Source of the DNA: Candidatus Hinthialibacter antarcticus | Lineage (GTDB): Bacteria; Hinthialibacterota; Hinthialibacteria; Hinthialibacterales; Hinthialibacteraceae | Assembly (NCBI GenBank): GCA_030765645.1 | Contig: JAVCCE010000077.1 | Location: forward strand, 1 to 55,618 | DNA: 55,618 nt | Direction of reading: 5' to 3' | In this document: piece by piece, positions 7,484 to 17,100 of the stretch | Layout of the letters: each line of letters starts with the position of its first letter | Numbering within the stretch: the stretch's first letter is position 1 | Translations under genes and position numbers: made by a program | Notes under the pieces: generated by a model | What the model saw: the letters and a program-made list of their open reading frames with translations, nothing else | Databases searched by the model: none | What the model was told of the DNA's origin: nothing

Positions 7484-10204
7484 ATGAATGCTTCACTCCC
7501 TACCCAAAATTGGTTGCAAGATTCATACGCCCGCTTTCTGTCATCGGTGTGGTTTCCGTTGGCGTTTACGTTGTTTGTCTTTCTGTTCAAAGCGCCGTAT
7601 ATGGACCTGCCCGTCTATGACGACGGGGCGACATTTTATAACGGCTGGCGGATTCTCAACGGTGATTTTGGCGCGTTGAATTTTCAGTGGTCGCCGTTGT
7701 TGACGTTTCTCTGCGCGGCCATCCAGGTCGTTTTGCCGGAGCATCCCATCGAAGGATTTTTTCTGTTTCATGCGCTTGGGCATGTGTTCATCGCGCTCGG
7801 CGGATACGCCATGCTGCGCGTCTTGGACGTTGAGGAGCGCTATGCGGCGCCGCTGGCCGCGGCCTGGTGCGGATTTATTCACGCGATGGGCGTGATGATG
7901 GAGTTCCCGACGCTGCACTTATATCACACCGGCGTTCCTCTATTGGTCGGCGCTTATTTTCTTCAGAAAAAACCCGTGTCGCTTATGACGGGGCTGGGGT
8001 TATCGGCTCTGTTGTTTTTGTTGCGCAACGAGGCCGTGTTGGTGATGTTGATCTTGCTGGCGGCGGGCGCAATGCGGCGGCGCAGCATCGAGGCGCCGTT
8101 ATGGAAACGAAACGTCGCGGCGTCATTGGTCGTTTGGATTGCGCTGGGGGCGTCGCTGTGGGCGATGAACCAAGATGCGCGCAACTGGCAGGCGGAGCGA
8201 ATGCAGCAGGCGTTCCGGCAGAAGTTTTATGTGTATGCGCTTTCGACGGTGCAATTTGACGCGGTGTATCCAATGACGTATGAGGCCGAGTTTCGCGTGT
8301 TAGAAAACGCGTTCGGCGATGGCGCCGACGAATTGAGCGTACCGCAGTTGTTGCTTAGAAACCCCGGCGCTTTTTTGGGCTTCATGGGCATGAATGTTCA
8401 AATGGTTCTCAATGGCGAACTGGGCTACGACGACCATCACTGGTTGATTTCCTATTACATTTCGGTGCTATTTGTGTTGGGGTGTTTGGCGCTGGGGGCT
8501 GCCGCCGTCCGCCGCAGGCAATGGTGGATCGCTCTTTTATTGTTCACCGTTTTGTTGAAAGTCCCCTTATTATTGATTACGGTTCCGCGCGTACGGTATT
8601 TTGGCGACGCGCTGTTCATCGCGCTGTTTGCCGCCTGGCCGTTATTGAATGCGCGGCGCGGGGCGCGGTGGAGCGACGGCGTCGCCAGCGGATTGGTTTG
8701 CCTCGCGGCTTATTCATTTTTCTTTTTGCCCGCAATCAAGCCGCTGGGCGTTCGTCCCAATATGGATCGTGCGTTGTTTGTGCGATACGCCGACCCGTTT
8801 CTCGATTTTGAGAATAAAAGCATTGCCGAAAATTACCCGACGTTTTCTACTGCGTTTGGTTCGCGCGGGTTTCGCGAGTCGTTTCCGGCGGACGATTTCG
8901 TCTATCAATACGGCGACTTGCTGTATGGTCGCGATGGGCGGGTGTGCGATTACATACTGTTGGAAGACGGCTTGCCGGTGGTCGCGGGGATTGGCAAGTG
9001 GGGCAGCAGCCATACGCCGTTGCTATCGCAGGGGCGCTTTCACTTATATGCGCAATCCGAAGGCGGCGAGGCGGTGGAAATTCATAACGAGCAAGACCTC
9101 GCGGTGTGGACGACCGACGACTATCTCAGCGAAGATATCCTGGATGGCCGTCTCGATTTTGATGAATACCCGCACCCGGACGTCGCCGTAAAATGGGATT
9201 TGACACGCATGGCGATTGAAGATATCCGTTCGGTTTCAGACGTTCACCTTTATGTTGAAATCAACGGCGGCGACGAAATGCAGCCGCTGGGCGCTCCCTA
9301 TCAAGTGCAGGCGCCGTTTTTTGAATGGACTGCGAACTCGCCGCTTGTGAATCCTGCGATGCAATCCGGCCCGGCGTTTGGCGCGGCTTATCGGTTTGGC
9401 GTCTTTGTTCGTCTCGCGGGGCAGGAACATTTCCGCCCGCCTTGGATGACCTCGGAGCCGGTGCGTTTTCAATCGTTCCTTACCGTCCATGATTCAATCG
9501 ACAGCCGCATCGACCTCAGCGACGGATTCGATGTAGACGATGAAGACGCGAGGAACCTGGTCATTCGCTGGAACCTGCCGCCGGACGTGCTCCAATCCTA
9601 TCAGATTATTGATTTTCATGTGTATGTTCGCAGTCGCGGGGCCGAAGCCATCCAGTATCTGGGGCAGACCATGAGCGGCGACGTCTTTCATTTAGAATGG
9701 AAGCCCGGCAATCCGGGCATCGCGCCCGACTTTCGCAATGGTCCCCAATTCGGCAATGAATATGAATTTCTGGTGTACATCATTCCAGAGGAACGCATGA
9801 AGACGCCCAAGGCGCCCTATCGAACCTTCGGGCCGGTGCGGTATTTCAATACGGCGCAAGCAGGCGAGTCATTGCCGACGGTGACGGCGCAAGCAAACAA
9901 AGATGGAGTCGCCGTGCGCTGGCAATATGATGACGCGTGGTTGAGCGAGCATCCGGTCAATGGGTTTGATGTGTATGTCCATCAAAAAGGCAGCGAGGAT
10001 GTGCTATTTTTGGGGCGCAGCGGCGTAGAGAACCCCGGCGCGTTGCAATGGAGAAAAGATAATCCATCACTTGCAGAGCGGTTTCAAACACGCCAGCCTT
10101 CTTATGGCGAGTATGAGTTTGCTGTTTACCCGCTGATGAATACCATGAGCGGGATGGTCGGCCCCGCATACAGTCCGTTTATACAATTGCCATCCAATTG
10201 GTAG
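7484..10204 (+). CDS. Large multi-pass membrane protein with three C-terminal Fn3-like repeats
   Basis: A 906-residue protein. The N-terminal 430 residues contain roughly ten hydrophobic segments, with an early loop YDDGATFYNGW that resembles the acidic first loop of GT-C glycosyltransferases (ArnT/PMT type). Three repeats of about 100 residues follow (near 560-660, 675-775 and 795-900). Each has a pattern such as VAVRW or VIRWNL, then DVYVH/HVYVR, then GxxYEFAVY, like fibronectin type III beta-sandwiches. It could transfer sugars from a lipid carrier while the repeats bind polymer outside. Catalytic residues cannot be proven here, so this is a structural call, not a functional one. A 20-base gap separates it from the preceding gene. 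Confidence 0.68.
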   Translation: MNASLPTQNWLQDSYARFLSSVWFPLAFTLFVFLFKAPYMDLPVYDDGATFYNGWRILNGDFGALNFQWSPLLTFLCAAIQVVLPEHPIEGFFLFHALGHVFIALGGYAMLRVLDVEERYAAPLAAAWCGFIHAMGVMMEFPTLHLYHTGVPLLVGAYFLQKKPVSLMTGLGLSALLFLLRNEAVLVMLILLAAGAMRRRSIEAPLWKRNVAASLVVWIALGASLWAMNQDARNWQAERMQQAFRQKFYVYALSTVQFDAVYPMTYEAEFRVLENAFGDGADELSVPQLLLRNPGAFLGFMGMNVQMVLNGELGYDDHHWLISYYISVLFVLGCLALGAAAVRRRQWWIALLLFTVLLKVPLLLITVPRVRYFGDALFIALFAAWPLLNARRGARWSDGVASGLVCLAAYSFFFLPAIKPLGVRPNMDRALFVRYADPFLDFENKSIAENYPTFSTAFGSRGFRESFPADDFVYQYGDLLYGRDGRVCDYILLEDGLPVVAGIGKWGSSHTPLLSQGRFHLYAQSEGGEAVEIHNEQDLAVWTTDDYLSEDILDGRLDFDEYPHPDVAVKWDLTRMAIEDIRSVSDVHLYVEINGGDEMQPLGAPYQVQAPFFEWTANSPLVNPAMQSGPAFGAAYRFGVFVRLAGQEHFRPPWMTSEPVRFQSFLTVHDSIDSRIDLSDGFDVDDEDARNLVIRWNLPPDVLQSYQIIDFHVYVRSRGAEAIQYLGQTMSGDVFHLEWKPGNPGIAPDFRNGPQFGNEYEFLVYIIPEERMKTPKAPYRTFGPVRYFNTAQAGESLPTVTAQANKDGVAVRWQYDDAWLSEHPVNGFDVYVHQKGSEDVLFLGRSGVENPGALQWRKDNPSLAERFQTRQPSYGEYEFAVYPLMNTMSGMVGPAYSPFIQLPSNW

Positions 10205-10233
10205 ATGTTCCATTGAGATGCTTTCTTTTAAAA

Positions 10234-10452
10234 GGTTCATCCGGCAAGTGAGCGCCTGGACTGTTAGATGCCTTAATTTTGATTACGGAAACGTATTCCG
10301 CCCTATCAAAAATTGACAAACCAATTCAGGCATGGGTGCAACTCTGTAAGCGCCTGTGCATAAGGGCCTGAAAGCCCGCACTGAAGCGAGCAGAGTTGTA
10401 CCCATGCCACGCGCAGCGAAAGATCAAGTATTTAGGAGATGGCTTCTAGAAA
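10234..10452 (+). repeat. Dispersed ISL3-tail/hairpin repeat, copy A
   Basis: The copy starts with GGTTCATCCGG, the inverted end of the ISL3-like element, though its next 40 bases have diverged. Then come ATCAAAAATTGACAAACCAATTCAGG and the stem-loop core at 10331-10406, where CATGGGTGCAACTCTG pairs with CAGAGTTGTACCCATG (two internal mismatches or wobbles). An inner GGGCCTGAAAGCCC hairpin sits inside. A tail GCAGCGAAAGATCAAGTATTT...GGCTTCT to 10452 is shared with the copy near 33.1 kb. It fills the gap before the first fucosidase gene. Confidence 0.8.
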
Positions 10453-10547
10453 TCTCAATTCAGTATCCAATTTACGGAAGAACCTTTTATAAAGTGTATC
10501 AATGCTGAGGGAAATAAGTTATAAATAACGCACAGAGAAGGCCTGGT

Positions 10548-12020
10548 ATGAAATTATCTTTTACCATCACAACAGCCATTACCGTTTTATTTTTCTCACT
10601 CAATGCTTATAGCCAAACGTTTGAACCTACCTGGGATTCTCTTAAACAATATGAGACGCCCGAATGGAATATAGACGCGAAATTTGGCATTTTCATTCAT
10701 TGGGGAGCCTATGCCGTTCCTGCGCATGGAAGTGAATGGTATCCCCGCAATATGTACCGCCCGGAAGATAAAATTTTTTCTTACCATAAAGAAGCGTGGG
10801 GAGACCAGTCTAAGTTTGGCTATAAAGATTTTATCCCCATGTTTGAAGCCGAAAAATGGAACCCTGACGAATGGGCTGAGTTGTTCCAAAAATCAGGCGC
10901 AAAATATGTTGTCCCTGTTGCTGAACATCATGATGGGTTTGCGCTGTATGGCTCAAGCCATACCAACTGGAATTCGGTGAACATGGGCCCCAAACGGGAT
11001 ATATGCGGTGATCTTGCGAAAGCGGTCCGCAAGCGTGGAATGAAATTCGGCGTTTCATCTCACTACGCTTGGAACTGGCGTTATTACAATATCCAGGATT
11101 CATTTGATAATTCCAACCCGGAATTCGAAGCGCTGTATGGAAAACGCCATGAGCCGGATGCGCCTGCGAGTGAGGAGTTTATTGCACACTGGCATGCGCG
11201 AACACAGGAATTGATCGATCAATATCAACCGGACTTGCTTTGGTTTGATTTTGGTTTCTGCTATCCAGAATTTGAACAAGACCGGAAAGAAATTGCGGCG
11301 TATTACTACAACAAAGGAATTGAGTGGAACAAAGGCGTCGCGCTGAATTATAAGCGATGGACGAAACCGCAAGAGGGCGTGACTCAAGTCGCTTTTCCCG
11401 ACGGCGCCGGGACGCTCGATCTCGAGCGGGAAAAATCGCCCCGGATACGAGAATTTTTTTGGCAAACCGATACATCAATCAGTAAAAAATCTTGGGGCTA
11501 TATTGAGAATGATGAATTTAAATCTCCCAACCTGCTGGTTGACGACCTGATTGATATTGTTAGTAAAAACGGTTGCATGCTCTTAAACATCGGCCCCCGC
11601 GCAGATGGCGTGATTCCTCAAGAGGCGCAACAGGTGCTCTTATCAATTGGCAAGTGGTTAAAGTTGAATGGTGAAGCCATTTACTCTACCCGCCCGTGGA
11701 AGGTCTACGGCGAAGGCCCGACGGGCGTCGCAGAGGGGCATCTTTCTGAAAACAAAAACAAGCCCTTCACATCAGAAGACATTCGTTTTACTCAGCGTGA
11801 TGACGTTCTTTACGCCATTGCCTTAGAGTGGCCTGAGGATGGAACATTAAAGATCAAGAGTTTAAAAAAGAACAACACGTTAAGTGGAGAGATCAAATCA
11901 ATCAAAATGATTGGCTCGAATGAACGCCTTCAATGGGTCCAAGACGAAGGCTCGCTTTCAGTTCAGTTTCCACAAACAAAGCCTTGTGAGTTTGCGTTTG
12001 TGTTAAAAATCGAACGTTGA
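10548..12020 (+). CDS. Secreted alpha-L-fucosidase, family GH29
   Basis: A 490-residue protein with a signal peptide (about residues 1-22, cut after AYS). GH29 hallmarks are present: FGIFIHWG at 46-53, EHHDGF at 126-131, and PDLLWFD with the predicted nucleophile D234. The C-terminal part carries LLNIGPRADG and a beta-sandwich domain. It should hydrolyse terminal alpha-L-fucose from glycans outside the cytoplasm with retention of configuration. The acid/base glutamate is variable in this family and I do not assign it. It is followed by a sulfatase remnant and a second GH29 gene, so the locus probably handles fucose-containing, perhaps sulfated, polysaccharide. Confidence 0.9.
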   Translation: MKLSFTITTAITVLFFSLNAYSQTFEPTWDSLKQYETPEWNIDAKFGIFIHWGAYAVPAHGSEWYPRNMYRPEDKIFSYHKEAWGDQSKFGYKDFIPMFEAEKWNPDEWAELFQKSGAKYVVPVAEHHDGFALYGSSHTNWNSVNMGPKRDICGDLAKAVRKRGMKFGVSSHYAWNWRYYNIQDSFDNSNPEFEALYGKRHEPDAPASEEFIAHWHARTQELIDQYQPDLLWFDFGFCYPEFEQDRKEIAAYYYNKGIEWNKGVALNYKRWTKPQEGVTQVAFPDGAGTLDLEREKSPRIREFFWQTDTSISKKSWGYIENDEFKSPNLLVDDLIDIVSKNGCMLLNIGPRADGVIPQEAQQVLLSIGKWLKLNGEAIYSTRPWKVYGEGPTGVAEGHLSENKNKPFTSEDIRFTQRDDVLYAIALEWPEDGTLKIKSLKKNNTLSGEIKSIKMIGSNERLQWVQDEGSLSVQFPQTKPCEFAFVLKIER

Positions 12021-12116
12021 TACGGGTTGCGGCGTTTCAACCAAAACCCGATCACATTCACACGGTGCTCTAACCCGGCGGAGCCGCAGTGTCGATCTAT
12101 AAATCAACCATACTAA

Positions 12117-12206
12117 CTGAAATCAGAGTTAGCAAGAGAAAAAGAAGACGTCGGCGATACGGATGAGCGCTACCCTGAATTGGCAAAGTTAGCGAAAGAT
12201 TCTTAA
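12117..12206 (+). pseudogene. Scar of a sulfatase gene (C-terminal DUF4976-like end only)
   Basis: Thirty codons ending at TAA 12204 read LKSELAREKEDVGDTDERYP, then ELAKLAKDS. This matches the end of many secreted sulfatases (DUF4976 region), where a helix of the type LKxELxxLxxxxGDTDE(R/K)YPEL closes the protein. An in-frame TAA at 12114 precedes it and no start or catalytic C/S-x-P-x-R motif is present, so only a fragment survives. It lies exactly between the two fucosidase genes, suggesting the cluster once had a fucosidase-sulfatase-fucosidase order. The match is from memory of the family and short. Confidence 0.55.
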
Positions 12207-12246
12207 TAAAAATTGCAGATATAAACGCACACATAGGATAAGCAAA

Positions 12247-13749
12247 ATGAAGAATACGATGATGGCCATTGTGGTGATATTTTGGGTGTTTATCGCTCTG
12301 TCTAATGCAAAATACATCCAATGCCAGGAGGAAGAGCGCTATAACTCGACTTGGCATTCAGTGGTGCAACATCAAGACCCCGAGTGGTTTCGCGATGCGA
12401 AATTCGGCATTTATTGCCATTGGGGCCCCTATTCGGTCCCCGCCTATGAAACCGAGTGGTATTCACACTCTATGTATGTGAGCGGTCATAAGATTCGCAA
12501 ACATCATGTCGAAACTTATGGGCCGTTATCTGAATTTGGCTACAAAGATTTCATCCCAATGTTTAAAGCCGAAAAGTGGAACCCCGATGAATGGGCGCAT
12601 TTGTTCAAACAGGCGGGCGCGCGCTTCGCGGGAATGGTGGTCGAACACGCTGACGGATTTGCGATGTGGGACAGCGAATTGACATCCTGGGACGCAAAAG
12701 ACATGGGGCCTGAAAGAGACTTGGTCGGTGATTTAGAAAAAGCGATCAAACAATCGGGGTTAAAATTTATCGCGACGTATCACCGCCAATGGCTTTATGG
12801 CTGGTACCCGACATTAGATCCAAGCACGGATGCTTCGCTTCCTGAATATGCTGGCTTATATGGAGCGCCTCTCCCGATATCCGCATTTGTCGGCTCCCGT
12901 ACTTTCCCCGAACCACTGCCGGATGCAACATTCTCGAAAGAATGGTTGGAGCGCATCCAGGAAGTAGTTGACAAATATGAGCCGGACCTTGTTTGGTTTG
13001 ATAACAAGCTTGATATTCTCCACGAAAAATACCGCCTCGATTTTTTGAGCCATTACTACAACAAAGGCTTAGAGTGGAAAAAAGACGTTGCCGTAACCTA
13101 CAAACACGAGGAATTTTACCCCGGGGCGGGGATACTCGACCTGGAGCGCTCGCGGATGAGTGAGGCGAGAGAGTTCCCCTGGTTGACCGACGATTCGGTG
13201 GATTGGAAATCATGGGGCTATATATCGAATCCCGAATACAAAACAGCCAACCGCTTGATTGACGCTCTGGTGGATATTGTCAGTAAAAACGGGTGCCTTC
13301 TACTCAATATTCCACCCAAGCCGGATGGAGAAATCCCGTTGGCTGTAAGGGAACTATTGTTGAAAATCGGGCAGTGGCTAGAGGTCAACGGCGAAGCGAT
13401 TTACGAAACAAGGCCTTGGGAAGTGTATGGCGAAGGGCCTTCGAGAGTGGTTGAAGGACACTTGAGCGAAAGACAAAACTCTGACGCTACGTATGAAGAT
13501 ATTCGCTTTACTCGCAGCAAAGACAATAAGGCTCTGTATGTGTTTCTTTTGGGTTGGCCCGGCGCAGGAGAAACGGTAACGGTTCAATCGTTGACCGCAG
13601 GCAGCCAATCGCCAAATATACAATCTCTTGAAATGTTAGGAGTTGATGGCTCGATTGACTGGAGCCTGACGGACAAAGGCCTTTCGATTCGGATGCCGGA
13701 GAAGCCTCCTTTTGTCGAGTCGGTATGCTTTAAGTTGACGCTTCAATGA
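12247..13749 (+). CDS. Secreted GH29-family protein, divergent paralog
   Basis: A 500-residue protein with a signal peptide (hydrophobic residues 5-19). It aligns over its whole length with the GH29 protein encoded just upstream: FGIYCHWG at 53-60, VVEHADGF at 131-138, PDLVWFD with the predicted nucleophile D252, LLNIPPKPDG, and the same C-terminal sandwich with RPWEVYGEGP. The second histidine of the EHHDGF motif is alanine here (A135), and the glycine that normally follows the nucleophile region is replaced (WFDN). Active-site pocket changes imply a different glycan or reduced activity. It probably arose by tandem duplication. Confidence 0.85.
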   Translation: MKNTMMAIVVIFWVFIALSNAKYIQCQEEERYNSTWHSVVQHQDPEWFRDAKFGIYCHWGPYSVPAYETEWYSHSMYVSGHKIRKHHVETYGPLSEFGYKDFIPMFKAEKWNPDEWAHLFKQAGARFAGMVVEHADGFAMWDSELTSWDAKDMGPERDLVGDLEKAIKQSGLKFIATYHRQWLYGWYPTLDPSTDASLPEYAGLYGAPLPISAFVGSRTFPEPLPDATFSKEWLERIQEVVDKYEPDLVWFDNKLDILHEKYRLDFLSHYYNKGLEWKKDVAVTYKHEEFYPGAGILDLERSRMSEAREFPWLTDDSVDWKSWGYISNPEYKTANRLIDALVDIVSKNGCLLLNIPPKPDGEIPLAVRELLLKIGQWLEVNGEAIYETRPWEVYGEGPSRVVEGHLSERQNSDATYEDIRFTRSKDNKALYVFLLGWPGAGETVTVQSLTAGSQSPNIQSLEMLGVDGSIDWSLTDKGLSIRMPEKPPFVESVCFKLTLQ

Positions 13750-14186
13750 GTCCCCGTTTGCGACGCAAGCATTGTTGCCGACTCACAACGCGACTTTTGT
13801 CGGAAGGGCTTTCAGTCAAACATTCGTGCAGTTTCTTGTCGAGCAATAAGTATATTTTTTTTATGTATTAAGTAAACTTTTTGATTTCTTTAACCCGAAA
13901 ACTCATCATTATTATCAGATTTATCTCAAAATAGGTGCAATGTAAGTTCTTGTTTGGGAAGCAATAACATGGCTTAATAAATGATTTGTTTTATCTATTA
14001 TATTAACATTAATAATTAACAAAGAGATGCTTATATTTAGTTTAAATTCCGTGAAAATGGTAGCTGCCATCTTGCAAAACGATAAAAAAATAAGTATGTT
14101 AGTTATGTTGTAAGGTTATTCTCATCTGAGAGAAACATCTTTCAGAGAGAGTTTCATCATCACGAATCAGCAACGGGAGGTACTCC
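13750..14186. other. Non-coding leader region before nifJ
   Basis: A 437-base, strongly AT-rich stretch without a convincing open frame. It holds several A/T runs and TTAACATTAATAATTAAC-like palindromic AT motifs near 14005, plus a short imperfect repeat CTGAGAGAAACATCTTTCAG at about 14127-14146. GGGAGG at 14174 is the ribosome binding site for nifJ. The length suggests a regulated promoter, but I recognise no known riboswitch or operator. Confidence 0.5.
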
Positions 14187-17100
14187 ATGGCACGCCGAAT
14201 GGTAACCCTGGACGGCAACCAAGCTGCAGCACATGTAGCGCACAAGACTAACGAAGTTTGCGCTATTTACCCAATCACTCCGTCATCCCCGATGGGTGAA
14301 TTTTCCGATCAATGGTCATCTGAAGGCAAGACGAATATTTGGGGCGTTGTTCCTGACGTCGTCGCATTGCAAAGCGAAGGCGGCGCTTCCGGCTCCGTAC
14401 ACGGCGCATTGCAAGCAGGCGCATTGACCACAACCTTTACGGCATCACAAGGGTTGTTGTTGATGATCCCCAACATGTTTAAGATTGCCGGCGAATTGAC
14501 CTCAACCGTCTTTCACGTCACGGCGCGTTCAGTCGCGTGCCAGGCGTTGTCGATTTTCGGCGACCATAGCGACGTGATGGCGACTCGGACTACGGGCTTC
14601 GCTTTGTTGGCGTCCAACTCAATTCAAGAAATAATGGACTTCGCCCTGATCTCACAAGCGGCGTCGTTAGAATCACGCATTCCGTTTGTTCACTTCTTCG
14701 ACGGCTTCCGCAGCTCGCACGAAGTGATGAAGGTCGAAGAACTGACAGTCGATGACATGAAAGCGATGATCTGCGATGATCTGGTTCGCGCACACCGCGA
14801 CCGCGCGTTGTCGCCTGACCACCCTGTTATTCGCGGGACGGCGCAAAACCCCGACGTATATTTCCAAGGCCGTGAAACCGTCAACACGTTTTATAACGTC
14901 TGCCCGGATATCGTCCAGAAACAAATGGACAAGTTCGCGGAACTAACGGGACGCCAATATAATTTGTTTGACTACGTTGGCGCGCCCGACGCGGAAAACG
15001 TCATCATGCTGATGGGTTCCGGCGCTGAAGCCGCCCATGAGATGGTCGAACACATGAACGCCAACGGCGAAAAAGTCGGCGTGTTGAAAGTGCGTTTGTA
15101 CCGTCCGTTTTCAATGAAGCACTTTGTTAACGCCTTGCCAAAGTCGGTGAAAAACATCGCCGTCTTAGACCGCACCAAAGAACCCGGCGCGGGCGGCGAG
15201 CCGCTTTATCTCGACGTGGTCAACGCGTTGTATGAAGCCGTCAACGATGGCGTCGCGCCGTTTAGCGCGATTCCAAAAGTGATCTGCGGCCGCTACGGCC
15301 TGTCGTCGAAAGAATTCACCCCGGCGATGATTAAAGCCGTGTTTGAAAACTTGGCTTCCGCGAAACCGAAAAACCACTTCACCATCGGTATCATTGATGA
15401 CGTGACTCACACCAGTTTGGACTTCGATCCGACCTTCTCAATTGAGTCGAACGAAGTGGTGCGCGGCATGTTCTACGGTCTGGGTTCAGACGGTACCGTC
15501 GGCGCCAACAAAAACTCGATTAAAATCATTGGCGAGGGAACCGACAACTACGCGCAAGGCTACTTTGTTTATGACTCCAAAAAGGCCGGTTCGGTTACGG
15601 TGTCTCACTTGCGCTTTGGCTCCAAACCGATCCGTTCCACCTATCTCATCAATTCCGCCAACTTCATCGGCTGCCATCAGTTCGTTTTCCTTGAGAAATA
15701 CGACGTGTTGGCCTCTGCTGCCGAGGGCGCGGTGTTCTTACTCAACAGTTCGTACGGCGCGGATGAAGTATGGGACAAAATCCCTCGCCGCGTACAAGAC
15801 CACATCGTTAACAAAAAACTGAAATTCTACGTCATCGACGCTTACAAAGTAGCGCGTGAAAGCAGGATGGGCGTTCGCATCAACACCATCATGCAGACCT
15901 GCTTCTTTAAAATTTCCGGCGTCTTGCCGCCAGATGAAGCCATCCAGGCGATTAAAGACGCGATCCAAAAATCGTACGGCGCTAAGGGCGAAGAAATCGT
16001 CAAGATGAACAACAACGCCGTCGACCATTCAGTCAGCAATCTGTATGAAGTAAAGGTTCCGGCGACAGCAACCGGCACGATTGCGATTCCGCCAGTGGTA
16101 TCGCCAGACGCGCCGAAGTTCGTGCAAGAAGTCATTGCACCGATTATCGCAGGCAAGGGCGACGAAGTTCCCGTTAGCCTGATGCCGGTCGACGGCACCT
16201 TCCCGCTCAGCACCACCCGCTGGGAAAAACGCAACATCGCGTTAGAAATTCCCGTGTGGGATGAAGCGGTGTGCATCCAATGCGCAAAGTGCTCGATGGC
16301 CTGTCCTCATGCGGCGATCCGCGTGAAGATTTACGACGGCGCCAGCGTTAACGGCAAACCGCCAACCTTTAAGATGGATGACGCGCGCGGCAAAGAATTT
16401 GAAGGCATGAAATTCACCCTTCAAGTCGCGCCCGAAGATTGCACCGGGTGCGGCGCTTGCGTCCACATCTGCCCGGCGAAAAACAAACAAGAGCCGTCGA
16501 AAAAAGCGATCAATATGGTAGACCAAGTTCCGCTTCGCGAAAGTGAACGCGAAAATTGGGATTACTTCCTCGGCTTGCCTGACATTGATCGCACTAAATT
16601 GAAACTGAATACCATCAAAGGCTCGCAATTGTGCGAACCGCTGTTTGAATTCTCCGGCGCCTGCTCGGGCTGCGGCGAGACGCCTTACGTCTTGCTGATG
16701 ACCCAGCTGTTCGGCGACCGGGCGCTCGTCGCGAATGCAACGGGTTGCTCGTCAATCTACGGCGGAAATTTGCCGACCACCCCGTATGCGGCCAACAAAG
16801 ACGGGCGCGGCCCGGCCTGGTCAAACTCGCTGTTTGAAGATAACGCCGAGTTTGGCTTTGGGTATCGTCTCGCGATTGACCAAAACAACCGTTTCGCCAA
16901 AGTGCTCTTAGAGCGCTTGGCCCCGCAAATCGGCGACCAACTTGTGCAAGAGATTCTCAACGCTGACCAAAGCGATGAGGCCGGTCTCGCTGCGCAACGC
17001 GACCGCGTAGCCGCTTTGAAAAGTAAACTGGGCGGCGGCGATTCAAACGACGCCAAACATTTGCTCAACATTGCTGACTATCTCGTGAAGAAAAGCGTGT

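Noticed and set aside
10331-10406. Hairpin core as a plain transcription terminator
   Set aside because: No T run follows the stem in any copy, the stem is far longer than needed, and the sequence is conserved between distant loci.
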